From Thermoproteota archaeon (lineage in GTDB: Archaea; Thermoproteota; Thermoprotei_A; Sulfolobales; Acidilobaceae), in assembly GCA_013152575.1 (NCBI GenBank), contig JAADGB010000015.1:1-7843 (forward strand): a stretch of DNA of 7,843 nt, given 5' to 3'. Both the position numbers and the translations under genes were made by a program. Below the pieces are notes generated by a model that was not told where the DNA came from, did not search any database, and saw only the letters and a list, made by a program, of their open reading frames with translations. The first letter of the stretch is position 1. The number at the start of each line of letters is the position of its first letter. Of this stretch, positions 1 to 6,130 are shown piece after piece.

Positions 1-215
1 CCATCAATTCTTAGAGTGTTTATAGGTATCCCCTCGTTTTCCAGGCCATCTATTACTTCTTGGATGTAATGGTGAGGGACCCTGTTATCAACAATAGCAA
101 CTGCGAGGTGCGGGTTTAAGTCGGCGATGATCTTTGGAGCATTTTCCAGGGACCCTCTACCAACTATTATCCTCGCTTTTCTCCTCGTAGATAGTTCTAG
201 AGTAACCTCATCCAT
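1..215 (-). CDS. aroB: 3-dehydroquinate synthase, N-terminal part (runs off the left edge)
   Basis: Only the first 71 codons are in the window. The translation opens with a short beta segment, then ARIIVGRGSLENAP (residues 14-27) and LAVAIVDNRVPHHYIQEV (37-54). This is the usual N-terminal nucleotide-binding fold of AroB, where a G-x-G-S-L turn is followed by a strand ending in D-N/D. AroB converts DAHP to 3-dehydroquinate with NAD and a divalent metal in the cytoplasm; the metal and catalytic residues lie outside the window. The ATG at 215 has GGTGA at 226-222, six bases upstream. The first 19 bases overlap the end of the DAHP synthase gene, so translation is probably coupled. Its position directly after DAHP synthase strongly supports the call. 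Its presence implies the classical shikimate entry rather than the alternative AroA'/AroB' route of methanogens. Confidence 0.87.
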   Translation of the reverse strand, partial: MDEVTLELSTRRKARIIVGRGSLENAPKIIADLNPHLAVAIVDNRVPHHYIQEVIDGLENEGIPINTLRID

Positions 216-994
216 CTTAGTTCACCTATGAGCGTCTCGAACATCTCTAGGGTGAGTTGTTGTCTGGAGTCTGACAGAGCCTCTTCAGGGTCGACATGGA
301 CTTCTACCATGATTCCATCAGCGCCAACTGCTAGAGCGGCTTTGGCGAGAGGGATGACGAGTTCTCTTCTCCCTGCCGCATGGCTTGGATCAACAATTAC
401 TGGTAGGTGTGTTAGTTCCTTAAGGACGGGTACCGCGGCTATATCCAGCGTGAATCTGGTTGCGGTCTCGAACGTCCTAATACCTCTCTCGACAAGTACA
501 ACTTGATCGTTTCCCTCTACAAGGATATACTCTGCGGCTGCAAGTAATTCCTCTATCCTTGCACCGAATCCCCTTTTGAGGAATACTGGTTTACCAGCTC
601 TTCCAACTTCACGTAGTAGTGGATAGTTTTGCATGTTCCTTGCACCTATTTGTAAGGCATCAGCATATTGGGAAACCACGCCTACCATTCTGGGGTCTAG
701 AACCTCAGTCACTACTGGTAGGCCGACTTCGTCGGCCGCCTTCCTTAGTAGTTTCAGGCCCTCCACTCCAAGACCTTGAAAACTGTATGGCGATGTTCTC
801 GGCTTGAAGGCCCCGCCTCGGAGTATATTGGCTCCGATCCTCTTTACTCCCCTAGCTATACTTGTTATCTGCTCCTCCGATTCGACCGCACACGGTCCTG
901 CAACTATGACGGGCTTGCCAGATCCTATCTTGACATCGCCTACTTTGACTATCGTCTTCTCTCTGTATTCCTTGGTTACAAGCTTCAGCTTCAT
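197..994 (-). CDS. aroF: 3-deoxy-7-phosphoheptulonate (DAHP) synthase, type I-beta, no regulatory domain
   Basis: The enzyme condenses phosphoenolpyruvate with erythrose 4-phosphate, the first shikimate-pathway step, in the cytoplasm. The 265-residue protein is a bare TIM barrel of the short archaeal type I-beta class (about 260-270 residues). It lacks the N-terminal ferredoxin-like domain of the Thermotoga enzyme and a fused chorismate mutase, so feedback inhibition by aromatic amino acids is unlikely (inference). Visible motifs are AGPCAVES (32-39), GGAFKPRTSPYSFQG (60-74), LKRGF (139-143), DPSHAAG (202-208) and EVHVDPEEALSD (231-242). The four expected metal ligands are present as C35, H205, E231 and D242, with the same mutual spacing as in the Thermotoga enzyme. 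The ATG overlaps the transketolase C stop by four bases (ATGA) and has GGTGA six bases upstream. The end overlaps aroB by 19 bases. Confidence 0.96.
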   Translation of the reverse strand: MKLKLVTKEYREKTIVKVGDVKIGSGKPVIVAGPCAVESEEQITSIARGVKRIGANILRGGAFKPRTSPYSFQGLGVEGLKLLRKAADEVGLPVVTEVLDPRMVGVVSQYADALQIGARNMQNYPLLREVGRAGKPVFLKRGFGARIEELLAAAEYILVEGNDQVVLVERGIRTFETATRFTLDIAAVPVLKELTHLPVIVDPSHAAGRRELVIPLAKAALAVGADGIMVEVHVDPEEALSDSRQQLTLEMFETLIGELRWMRLL

Positions 995-1938
995 CCTAAC
1001 TCACCCCTTATTTTATCAGCTATCCTCTCTGGCGTAAGCCCCATGTACTCGAGGAGTTGCTGGTAGGTCCTTGCGCTTGCACCGAACGAGTCGTTTACTC
1101 CGATTCTTAGGATCCTTCTTGGCATCGCCTCGGATAAGACTTCAGCTACGGCGGATCCTAGTCCTCCATGAATATTGTGGTCCTCGACGCATACAACAAG
1201 GTTAGCTTTAGCCGACTGCTTGATAATAGTATCTCTATCGATTGGTTTTATCGTGTATACGTCTACGAGTCCGGCTTGTATCCCATGTTTACGGAGTATC
1301 TTTACCGCCTGATGGGCGACTCCCAGCATTGGGCCGAATGAGAAGACGGCGACGTCTACAGCGTCTTCTATTATTTTGGAGCCGCCTATGTGGAACTCGT
1401 CGCTATCCGTGTGTATGTTGGGTGCGTTATCCCTGCCGAGCCTAATGTACACGGGTCCCTCGTGGTTTAGAGTGGCTTCGAGGACTAGCTTTTTCGTGGC
1501 CGCGGGGCTGGCAGGTGCTATTATGGTGAAGCCTGGTAGTGTACGCATCAGTGCTATATCCTCGAGTGCCTGATGGGACGCTCCATCCATGAAGTCTGAT
1601 AAACCTGCATGTGTACCGATGAGTTTTACGTTGAGCTTATCCCTCGCTATAGTGTTTCTAACCTGTTCCCAGGCCCTCATTAGAAACATTGCGAAAGCCG
1701 CGGCGATTGGTGTCTTGCCTGCGAGAGCCATTCCCGCTGCTGTTGCCACAAGGTCTTGCTCGCTTATCCCTATGTTTATGAAGCGCTCTGGGAACTTCCT
1801 AGCGAATGCTAGTGTACCAGTTGATTTCGGCGTATCTGCATCCAGTACTACCACGCTACTGTTCCGGCTACCAGCTTCGATGAGGGCTTCGGCGAGTGCT
1901 TTCCTGTAGCTTCCATTGAACCATACAATAACTACCAC
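991..1938 (-). CDS. transketolase, C-terminal subunit (pyrimidine-binding and C-terminal domains)
   Basis: This is the second half of a two-subunit archaeal transketolase, which moves two-carbon ketol units using thiamine diphosphate. In this operon its job is probably to make erythrose 4-phosphate for DAHP synthase. At 315 residues it has the usual family length. The pyrimidine-binding domain covers about 10-175, with NIGISEQDLVATAAG (55-69) carrying E60, the glutamate expected to activate the thiamine ring, and then GASHQALEDIALMR (119-132). The C-terminal domain has VVCVEDHNIHGGLGSAVAEV (248-267) and IGVNDSFGAS (279-288). The start shown is a GTG six bases after the N-subunit stop, in the same frame. 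The GGAGG sequence abuts this GTG with no gap, so the true start may be a few codons further on (see the RBS entry). The stop overlaps the DAHP synthase ATG by four bases. Confidence 0.93.
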   Translation of the reverse strand: MVVIVWFNGSYRKALAEALIEAGSRNSSVVVLDADTPKSTGTLAFARKFPERFINIGISEQDLVATAAGMALAGKTPIAAAFAMFLMRAWEQVRNTIARDKLNVKLIGTHAGLSDFMDGASHQALEDIALMRTLPGFTIIAPASPAATKKLVLEATLNHEGPVYIRLGRDNAPNIHTDSDEFHIGGSKIIEDAVDVAVFSFGPMLGVAHQAVKILRKHGIQAGLVDVYTIKPIDRDTIIKQSAKANLVVCVEDHNIHGGLGSAVAEVLSEAMPRRILRIGVNDSFGASARTYQQLLEYMGLTPERIADKIRGELG

Positions 1939-1943
1939 CCTCC
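1939..1943 (-). promoter_or_regulatory. Shine-Dalgarno site with abnormal spacing before the transketolase C subunit
   Basis: GGAGG lies directly against the GTG at 1938, and no other Shine-Dalgarno sequence precedes that GTG. Neighbouring genes have GGTGA or a variant 5-6 bases before the start. Applying that spacing here (GGTGG at 1939-1935, then TAGTT) points to the ATT codon at 1929. Either GTG is used by reinitiation after the TAG at 1947-1945, or a rare AUU start is used. The sequence alone cannot decide. Confidence 0.45.
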
Positions 1944-1944
1944 G

Positions 1945-2736
1945 CTAGCCGCGGCTTCTAACTATCATCGCCTTCGGCTTATCCTTCAGCTCCGACAATG
2001 CTTCGATGGTTGCTGCGATTGCCGCAGCGTTATTGGGTACTTCAACCGCATACCATCCAAAAGCCTCCCACTTGGCTGCGAGGGGCTCTTTGGGCTTCAC
2101 CATCTCTGTTGGGCCAGTGTGTTGCACCATATTCCTGTCTATTACTGCGATAATGTTATCCAGGCGGTGTGCAGCAGCTGTACTCGCAGCCTCCCAGACC
2201 TGTCCCTCGTCTAATTCACCATCTCCCAGCAGTACTGCTATCTCCCTGTGGGTGCCATCAATCCTTGAGGCCAGCGCTATCCCATTGGCTATGGATAGGC
2301 CTTGCCCTAGTGACCCGCTTGAGTTGATTACTAGTCCCTTCAACCTCCTAGCTTCTGGATGTGATTGTAGCATAGACCATGGCTCTGCGAAGGTCTCGAG
2401 TTCCTTCTCGTTTATGAGGCCTTCTGCCGCGAACCACACGTAGAGGGCTGGGGTAATATGCCCCTTGCTGATTACTACAAGCCTCTCTATACCTTTAACG
2501 CTACCGCTAGGTATCCAGTGCCCGTACAGAGCCGCGACAATATTTATAGAGGATAGTGACGAGCCAGCGTGCCAACCCCCGATACTTGACAGGAAATTGA
2601 CGAGTTTCCTCCTAGCACTTTCGGCCCTTTCAACTAGGAGATGCAGATCCTTAGAACCAAGGAGGGGTCCCTCAGTTACGAGGAGGGAATGCGCGAAACC
2701 GTTTAATATTGGCGCCGCATCACGCTCACCGCTCAC
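1945..2736 (-). CDS. transketolase, N-terminal (thiamine diphosphate-binding) subunit, short C-terminus
   Basis: This is the first half of the two-subunit transketolase; it binds the diphosphate of thiamine diphosphate through a magnesium ion. The motifs run in family order: GGWHAGSSLSS (53-63) with H56, ISKGH (89-93), GSLGQGLSIANG (141-152), and the thiamine motif from GDG (171-173) to N202. About 30 residues precede the first conserved helix, longer than usual. The protein stops at residue 263 just after IVRSRG, where homologues continue with a T-x-K-G-x-G stretch and a W-H-G segment, so roughly 30 C-terminal residues seem absent. No continuation is found in the other frames. The start is GTG at 2736, the only usable start after an in-frame TAA at 2760. 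A TATA-like element is centred about 26 bases upstream, so the mRNA is probably leaderless. It heads the operon. Confidence 0.92.
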   Translation of the reverse strand: MSGERDAAPILNGFAHSLLVTEGPLLGSKDLHLLVERAESARRKLVNFLSSIGGWHAGSSLSSINIVAALYGHWIPSGSVKGIERLVVISKGHITPALYVWFAAEGLINEKELETFAEPWSMLQSHPEARRLKGLVINSSGSLGQGLSIANGIALASRIDGTHREIAVLLGDGELDEGQVWEAASTAAAHRLDNIIAVIDRNMVQHTGPTEMVKPKEPLAAKWEAFGWYAVEVPNNAAAIAATIEALSELKDKPKAMIVRSRG

Positions 2737-2751
2737 CCAGAACCCATTATA

Positions 2752-2775
2752 GTGGGATTATAAATTTTATCCCAG
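2752..2775 (-). promoter_or_regulatory. TATA element inside an inverted repeat, divergent promoter region
   Basis: The stretch has arms TGGGAT (2753-2758) and ATCCCA (2769-2774) around the AT-rich core TATAAATTTT (2759-2768). Read on the minus strand, ATTTATA is centred near 2762, about 26 bases before the GTG of the transketolase N subunit. That is the normal archaeal TATA-to-start distance and fits a leaderless transcript. Read on the plus strand it could also serve the iron-sulfur operon, giving a leader of roughly 60 bases. A second small inverted repeat, CCCA (2743-2746) and TGGG (2753-2756), overlaps it. A repressor or activator site here is inference. Confidence 0.55.
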
Positions 2776-2851
2776 TTAATGAAACTGTGCCAACAAGCAT
2801 GTAGTAATCCCCAATAATCCCAGGACACACCATAGTGGATGGGCTTGAGTA

Positions 2852-3196
2852 ATGATTAGCCATCTCAGGACTAATGAAGGAGAGCACCACGAGACTATCA
2901 CCGATGGTATAAGGACTTATATCCTGAGTGAAGCGTCGAGATGCATGTTCTGCGGGTTCTGTGAAGCCCTCTGCCCAACCCTGCCGCTGGGACCTCATAG
3001 GGGGTATGGCCCTCGGGGTAGGGTGAATATTGCGCTTGGCTTGGCTAGGGGTAATTTCAAGTTCAGTAGAGAAGCTATTAACAGTCTCTACTCATGTTTA
3101 TTATGTGAGGCGTGCCACTTGAAGTGCCCTGCTTCCCTTGATATAGTTGGCGTGATCAGGGCTGCTAGGGCCCTGTATTCTAGTAGTTTACGGTGA
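2852..3196 (+). CDS. dicluster 4Fe-4S protein, N-terminal-domain equivalent of GlcF/LutA-type subunits
   Basis: The protein is a 114-residue electron-transfer protein with two complete 4Fe-4S motifs: C31-C34-C37-C41-P and C82-C85-C88-C92-P. The segment RCMFCGFCEALCPTLPL followed by GPRGRVNIALGLARG (53-67) matches the start of glycolate oxidase iron-sulfur subunits (GlcF), where a CP-T motif is followed by S/G-PRGR. It should pass electrons between a flavin dehydrogenase and the CCG protein encoded next. The ATG at 2852 is the only plausible start, because an in-frame TGA lies at 2846-2848 and the first cysteine is at residue 31. No good Shine-Dalgarno precedes it, fitting its place as first gene. 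The next gene starts in the same frame after the TGA and two codons, so the pair looks like a GlcF-type protein split by one stop. No flavin subunit is adjacent. Confidence 0.85.
   Translation: MISHLRTNEGEHHETITDGIRTYILSEASRCMFCGFCEALCPTLPLGPHRGYGPRGRVNIALGLARGNFKFSREAINSLYSCLLCEACHLKCPASLDIVGVIRAARALYSSSLR
3192..3196 (+). promoter_or_regulatory. Shine-Dalgarno site formed over the stop codon of the dicluster gene
   Basis: GGTGA contains the TGA stop of the upstream gene and lies six bases before the ATG at 3203. Sequence and spacing match the other internal genes here. This supports ATG 3203 as a real independent start and argues that the in-frame TGA is not a sequencing error. Confidence 0.7.
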
Positions 3197-3202
3197 ACTC
3201 GT

Positions 3203-4150
3203 ATGCTTGAGGTTAGAGAAATACTCTTGATGATGGCGGAGGAGACCCGTAAGAGGGGTCTGCCACTCCCTGTACCCCGTGACGCATTGACGAGTTGGGC
3301 TGAGGGCCTCGGTCTTGCCAGAAGTGGAGACGTCCTCCTATACACGGGAGCCCTGTACCAGTTGACTCCATACATCAATGCATTCGTTGATTATTTGGAG
3401 AGGCTTGAGGGGAGTAAGGCTTCTGGCTTCCTATTGAAGGCTGCACGCAGGCTAAAGTTGACTGGCCTTGCGAGTGCTATCGCCAAGCCGAGGAAAGAGG
3501 AGGTCGAGTATAGCCAGAGGGTGTTGAGGGCGATCGTGTCCCTGCTTAAAAGGGCTGGTGTCGAGGTGGCCTATAACCCTGATGTTGATGGGTATAGTGG
3601 AGTCCTACTCTATGATTTGGGTTTGGATGACGTGTTCAAGGAGCACGCGGTTAAGGTTTACAGGGCTCTAAAGGATGCGGGTCCCTCCACGGTCATAACT
3701 GTTGATCCCCACACCACGCATGTTCTAAGGAATGTCTACCCCAAGTACATTGATGGGTTCGATCTAACAGTTAAGTCATACCTGGAGGTCCTCGCTGAGA
3801 AGGGCTTGAAGCTGGAAGAGATCGGTGGCGAGTGGGTCATACATGACCCATGCCTCTACGCCAGGTCCCTTGGAATAATCGATCAGCCACGCACGCTATT
3901 GAGGAATGCAGGGATACGAGTTCTCGAACCAAAGAGATCAGGCAAGATGACCTACTGCTGCGGGGGTCCCTTGGAGAGCATAGCACCACGCCTCTCAAAG
4001 AAAATAGCTAGCAGGAGGATACAGGAGCTCTCAGCAGTCTCAAAGAACATACTTACGCTGTGCCCGATATGTTATGCAAATCTCTCACGTGTATCGAATG
4101 ATGAGACTGTAAGGGATATTGCCCTTGTCCTAACCGGTGACTTGAGATGA
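3203..4150 (+). CDS. CCG-domain (DUF224) iron-sulfur oxidoreductase, LutA/GlcF/HdrB-like, first CCG repeat lacks cysteines
   Basis: CCG domains bind an unusual 4Fe-4S cluster in heterodisulfide reductase (HdrB/HdrD), glycolate oxidase (GlcF) and lactate utilisation (LutA) proteins. The second repeat is intact: HDPCLYAR (C217), YCCGGPLE (C252, C253) and LCPICYANL (C287, C290). The first repeat keeps its shape but has lost its ligands: the CCG position reads YSG (131-133), followed by YDLGLDD (137-143), and the expected C-x-x-C reads DPHT (168-171). The protein should therefore bind one such cluster, not two. It has 315 residues and no signal peptide or membrane helix, so it is cytoplasmic or peripheral. 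ATG 3203 has GGTGA six bases upstream. Its end overlaps lutB by four bases. Together with the preceding gene it equals one GlcF/LutA-type subunit; the substrate is not shown by the sequence. Confidence 0.86.
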   Translation: MLEVREILLMMAEETRKRGLPLPVPRDALTSWAEGLGLARSGDVLLYTGALYQLTPYINAFVDYLERLEGSKASGFLLKAARRLKLTGLASAIAKPRKEEVEYSQRVLRAIVSLLKRAGVEVAYNPDVDGYSGVLLYDLGLDDVFKEHAVKVYRALKDAGPSTVITVDPHTTHVLRNVYPKYIDGFDLTVKSYLEVLAEKGLKLEEIGGEWVIHDPCLYARSLGIIDQPRTLLRNAGIRVLEPKRSGKMTYCCGGPLESIAPRLSKKIASRRIQELSAVSKNILTLCPICYANLSRVSNDETVRDIALVLTGDLR

Positions 4151-5346
4151 CTGGGCCCGAAGCCCTCCTAAAATCAGTATACTCAGTACTGGATTCAGGC
4201 GAGTTCCAAGAAGCTGTATGGAGATCGAGCCTACACGCTGAGGAAAGGGTCCCCCAGATCCTCGAGAGGTATAGTTACATTAGGAGGCTGGCGGAGGAGG
4301 TATTGGAGGCTAGGCGTCGCGCTATATCAAATATGGAGGAGGTTCTAGAGCGTCTCCGTGAATCTGCCAAGAGGGTGAACTTAAACCTGTACTTCGCTGA
4401 GACAGCTGAAGATGCTAGGCGTATTGTCGGAGGGATCATCGGGTCTGGTAAGACTGTTGTCTTCTCTAAGAGTATGGTTGCTGAGGAGATCCGCCTGAGA
4501 GAGTATCTTGAGGAGAATGGTAACGAGGTGTGGGAGACTGATCTTGGCCAGCTACTCATACAATTAGAGAATGGGAAGCCCATGCATACTACGGCCCCAG
4601 CAATACACTTGACTGTTGAGAGGGCAGCACGGCTCGTTAGGGAGAAGCTCGGTCTAGAATTACCCCGTGACCCGAGACCCGAGGATATTGTATCTGCGGT
4701 GAGGGGATTCCTCAGGGAGAAGTTCACGGGCGCGGATTATGGAGTGAGCGGTGCTAATGCTATAGCGGCTGATACTGCTAGCATTGTTTTGGTTGAGAAT
4801 GAGGGGAATATCAGACTGGTAACAGGCCTCCCGGAGAGGCATATCGTTGTTGCCGGCGTGGAGAAGGTTGTTGAGACACTAGACCTAGCGTTGAAGCAGG
4901 CCCTCGTACAGGCGGCCTACGCCGGTCTCTTCCCGCCGACATACATGAACATTATATCGGGTCCCTCGAGTACGGCCGACATAGAGCATAGAAGAGTCTA
5001 CGGAGCCCATGGGCCAAGGGAAGTCCACCTCGTCCTCATCGATAATGGGCGGATGAAGGCAAGAGGGACCCCATTAGAAGAGCAGTTGAGGTGTGTAAGG
5101 TGTGGAAGATGCCAATGGGAATGCCCAGTGTGGAGACACACCGCTAACGTATGGGGTGGAGAGGTCTATGGTGGGCCAATGGGCGTTAACTGGACTGCTA
5201 TAACGGAGGGGTTAGAGAAGGGCGGGGAGCTAAGCATGTTATGCCTTCAATGCATGCGTTGTGACGAAGTCTGCCCAGTCGAGATACCCCTCTCATCGAT
5301 TATCCATTGGTTGAGGAAGAACTATGTAGCAGGCCTTCTCTCATAA
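4147..5346 (+). CDS. lutB: LutB/LldF-like iron-sulfur protein with LUD domain
   Basis: LutB-type proteins act with LutA and LutC in oxidising L-lactate to pyruvate and carry electrons through 4Fe-4S clusters. Here the N-terminal half is the LUD domain, with VVFSKSMVAEEI (104-115), GVSGANAIAADTASIVLVEN (199-218) and EGNIRLVTGLPERHIVV (219-235). The C-terminal part has two full clusters, C316-C319-C322-C326-P and C366-C369-C372-C376-P, separated by a family-typical VYGGPMGVNW stretch (340-349). At 399 residues it is about 75 shorter than bacterial LutB; the missing part is the tail after the second cluster. The ATG overlaps the upstream stop (ATGA), with GGTGA six bases before it. The last 47 bases overlap the end of surE on the other strand. 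LutC and a flavin dehydrogenase are absent here, so lactate as substrate is inference; another 2-hydroxyacid is equally possible. Confidence 0.88.
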   Translation: MTGPEALLKSVYSVLDSGEFQEAVWRSSLHAEERVPQILERYSYIRRLAEEVLEARRRAISNMEEVLERLRESAKRVNLNLYFAETAEDARRIVGGIIGSGKTVVFSKSMVAEEIRLREYLEENGNEVWETDLGQLLIQLENGKPMHTTAPAIHLTVERAARLVREKLGLELPRDPRPEDIVSAVRGFLREKFTGADYGVSGANAIAADTASIVLVENEGNIRLVTGLPERHIVVAGVEKVVETLDLALKQALVQAAYAGLFPPTYMNIISGPSSTADIEHRRVYGAHGPREVHLVLIDNGRMKARGTPLEEQLRCVRCGRCQWECPVWRHTANVWGGEVYGGPMGVNWTAITEGLEKGGELSMLCLQCMRCDEVCPVEIPLSSIIHWLRKNYVAGLLS

Positions 5347-6109
5347 ACTTCAACCTCTCATCCAAGCCCTTGACGAGTCTCTCAGCTTTGGATAGGTTCG
5401 CCCCGTTTGCTCTCAGCCTCTTTAGATCAATCAAGGTAAAGCTCACGTAATCATTCATCACTGCCCATACATCGCTTCCCTCAACCCTATCCCAATACCT
5501 GTCTCGGAAACTATGAGCTATTGGCTGCACGTAACCCGACGAGCCGGTTAACCTCACCTTATAGTTGTTCCACGCGATAGTTGTTGCCATGATACCCCTA
5601 GGCTTCTCTGGCACATTCAGATTAACGAGCTCACCCGGCTCTAGTTCCGAGAGGCGTGGCAGGAGTTCAGCTGTTACCTCTGCAGCTAAACTATACTCCT
5701 CCATATCGTGGCCCGAGTCTGTTGCTAGGCTTACCGCTAACCCGGGAACGCCGTTTAACGCGGCTTCGATGGCGGCCCCTACAGTACCGCTGGTGAGTAT
5801 ATCCTCTAGGCCTATATTCGGCCCCCTGTTTATTCCCGATACAACCACGTCTGGCTTCTCGTCGAGTAGATAGTAGAGAGCTAGGTACACGGATGTAGCC
5901 GGAGTGGAGTCTACCCACCAGGCCTTAACGGTTCCAGGAATATCGATCTCACCATAGTGCGCCCTCATTTTAAGGGATTTACCCATCCCGCTCATCGGCT
6001 CCTTAGGCGCAGCCACATAGACCTCATATCCGTGAGATGACAGGGACTTTATCAACCGGCGTATCCCAGGCGCATGGATGCCGTCATCATTGGTTACCAG
6101 TATTCTCAA
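5300..6109 (-). CDS. surE: SurE family 5'/3'-nucleotidase
   Basis: SurE is a metal-dependent phosphatase that removes phosphate from nucleoside monophosphates in the cytoplasm, linked in bacteria to stationary-phase survival. Numbered from the TTG at 6109 (269 residues), the protein begins with the canonical ILVTNDDGI (D8 and D9 as metal ligands). It continues with APKEPMSGMGKS (34-45, S40 in the ligand position), SGINRGPNIG (91-100, N94) and TSGTVGAA (106-113). I chose TTG 6109 because GGGGA lies exactly six bases upstream and the product then starts at the usual family N-terminus. An in-frame GTG at 6130 would add seven residues and has no Shine-Dalgarno, but a near-leaderless mRNA could use it. 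The final 15 codons overlap the lutB end convergently. No functional tie to its neighbours is evident. Confidence 0.95.
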   Translation of the reverse strand: MRILVTNDDGIHAPGIRRLIKSLSSHGYEVYVAAPKEPMSGMGKSLKMRAHYGEIDIPGTVKAWWVDSTPATSVYLALYYLLDEKPDVVVSGINRGPNIGLEDILTSGTVGAAIEAALNGVPGLAVSLATDSGHDMEEYSLAAEVTAELLPRLSELEPGELVNLNVPEKPRGIMATTIAWNNYKVRLTGSSGYVQPIAHSFRDRYWDRVEGSDVWAVMNDYVSFTLIDLKRLRANGANLSKAERLVKGLDERLKFMREGLLHSSSSTNG

Positions 6110-6115
6110 GTTGGT

Positions 6116-6120
6116 TCCCC
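6116..6120 (-). promoter_or_regulatory. Shine-Dalgarno site supporting the TTG start of surE
   Basis: GGGGA is followed by six bases and then TTG at 6109. This is the same spacing as the GGTGA sites of aroB, DAHP synthase, the CCG gene and lutB, with one mismatch. No comparable site precedes the alternative GTG at 6130. Confidence 0.55.
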
Positions 6121-6130
6121 TGTTAATCAC

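Noticed and set aside
991..2736. Split transketolase as a frameshifted or nonsense pseudogene
   Set aside because: Separate N and C subunits are the normal archaeal form, and both keep their catalytic motifs. Only the missing N-subunit tail remains odd and is reported separately.
2779..2817. 12-codon open frame between the divergent operons as a leader peptide
   Set aside because: It has no Shine-Dalgarno site, its ATG lies at or before the likely transcription start, and it contains no run of regulatory codons such as Trp, Phe or Tyr.
2852..4150. Selenocysteine at the in-frame TGA at 3194-3196
   Set aside because: The TGA is at the inter-domain junction rather than a catalytic site, forms part of a correctly spaced GGTGA before ATG 3203, and no selenocysteine element is recognisable nearby.
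4275..4727. 150-codon open frame on the minus strand inside lutB
   Set aside because: It lies opposite a well-conserved LutB coding region, its translation is rich in Ser, Arg and Leu with no motif, and it has no Shine-Dalgarno site. It is a shadow of lutB codon usage. The same holds for the plus-strand frames inside the transketolase, DAHP synthase and surE genes.
6128..6130. GTG at 6130 as the surE start
   Set aside because: It lacks a Shine-Dalgarno site and adds seven residues before the canonical family N-terminus, whereas TTG 6109 has GGGGA at the standard distance. Not fully excluded, because a near-leaderless mRNA could use it.
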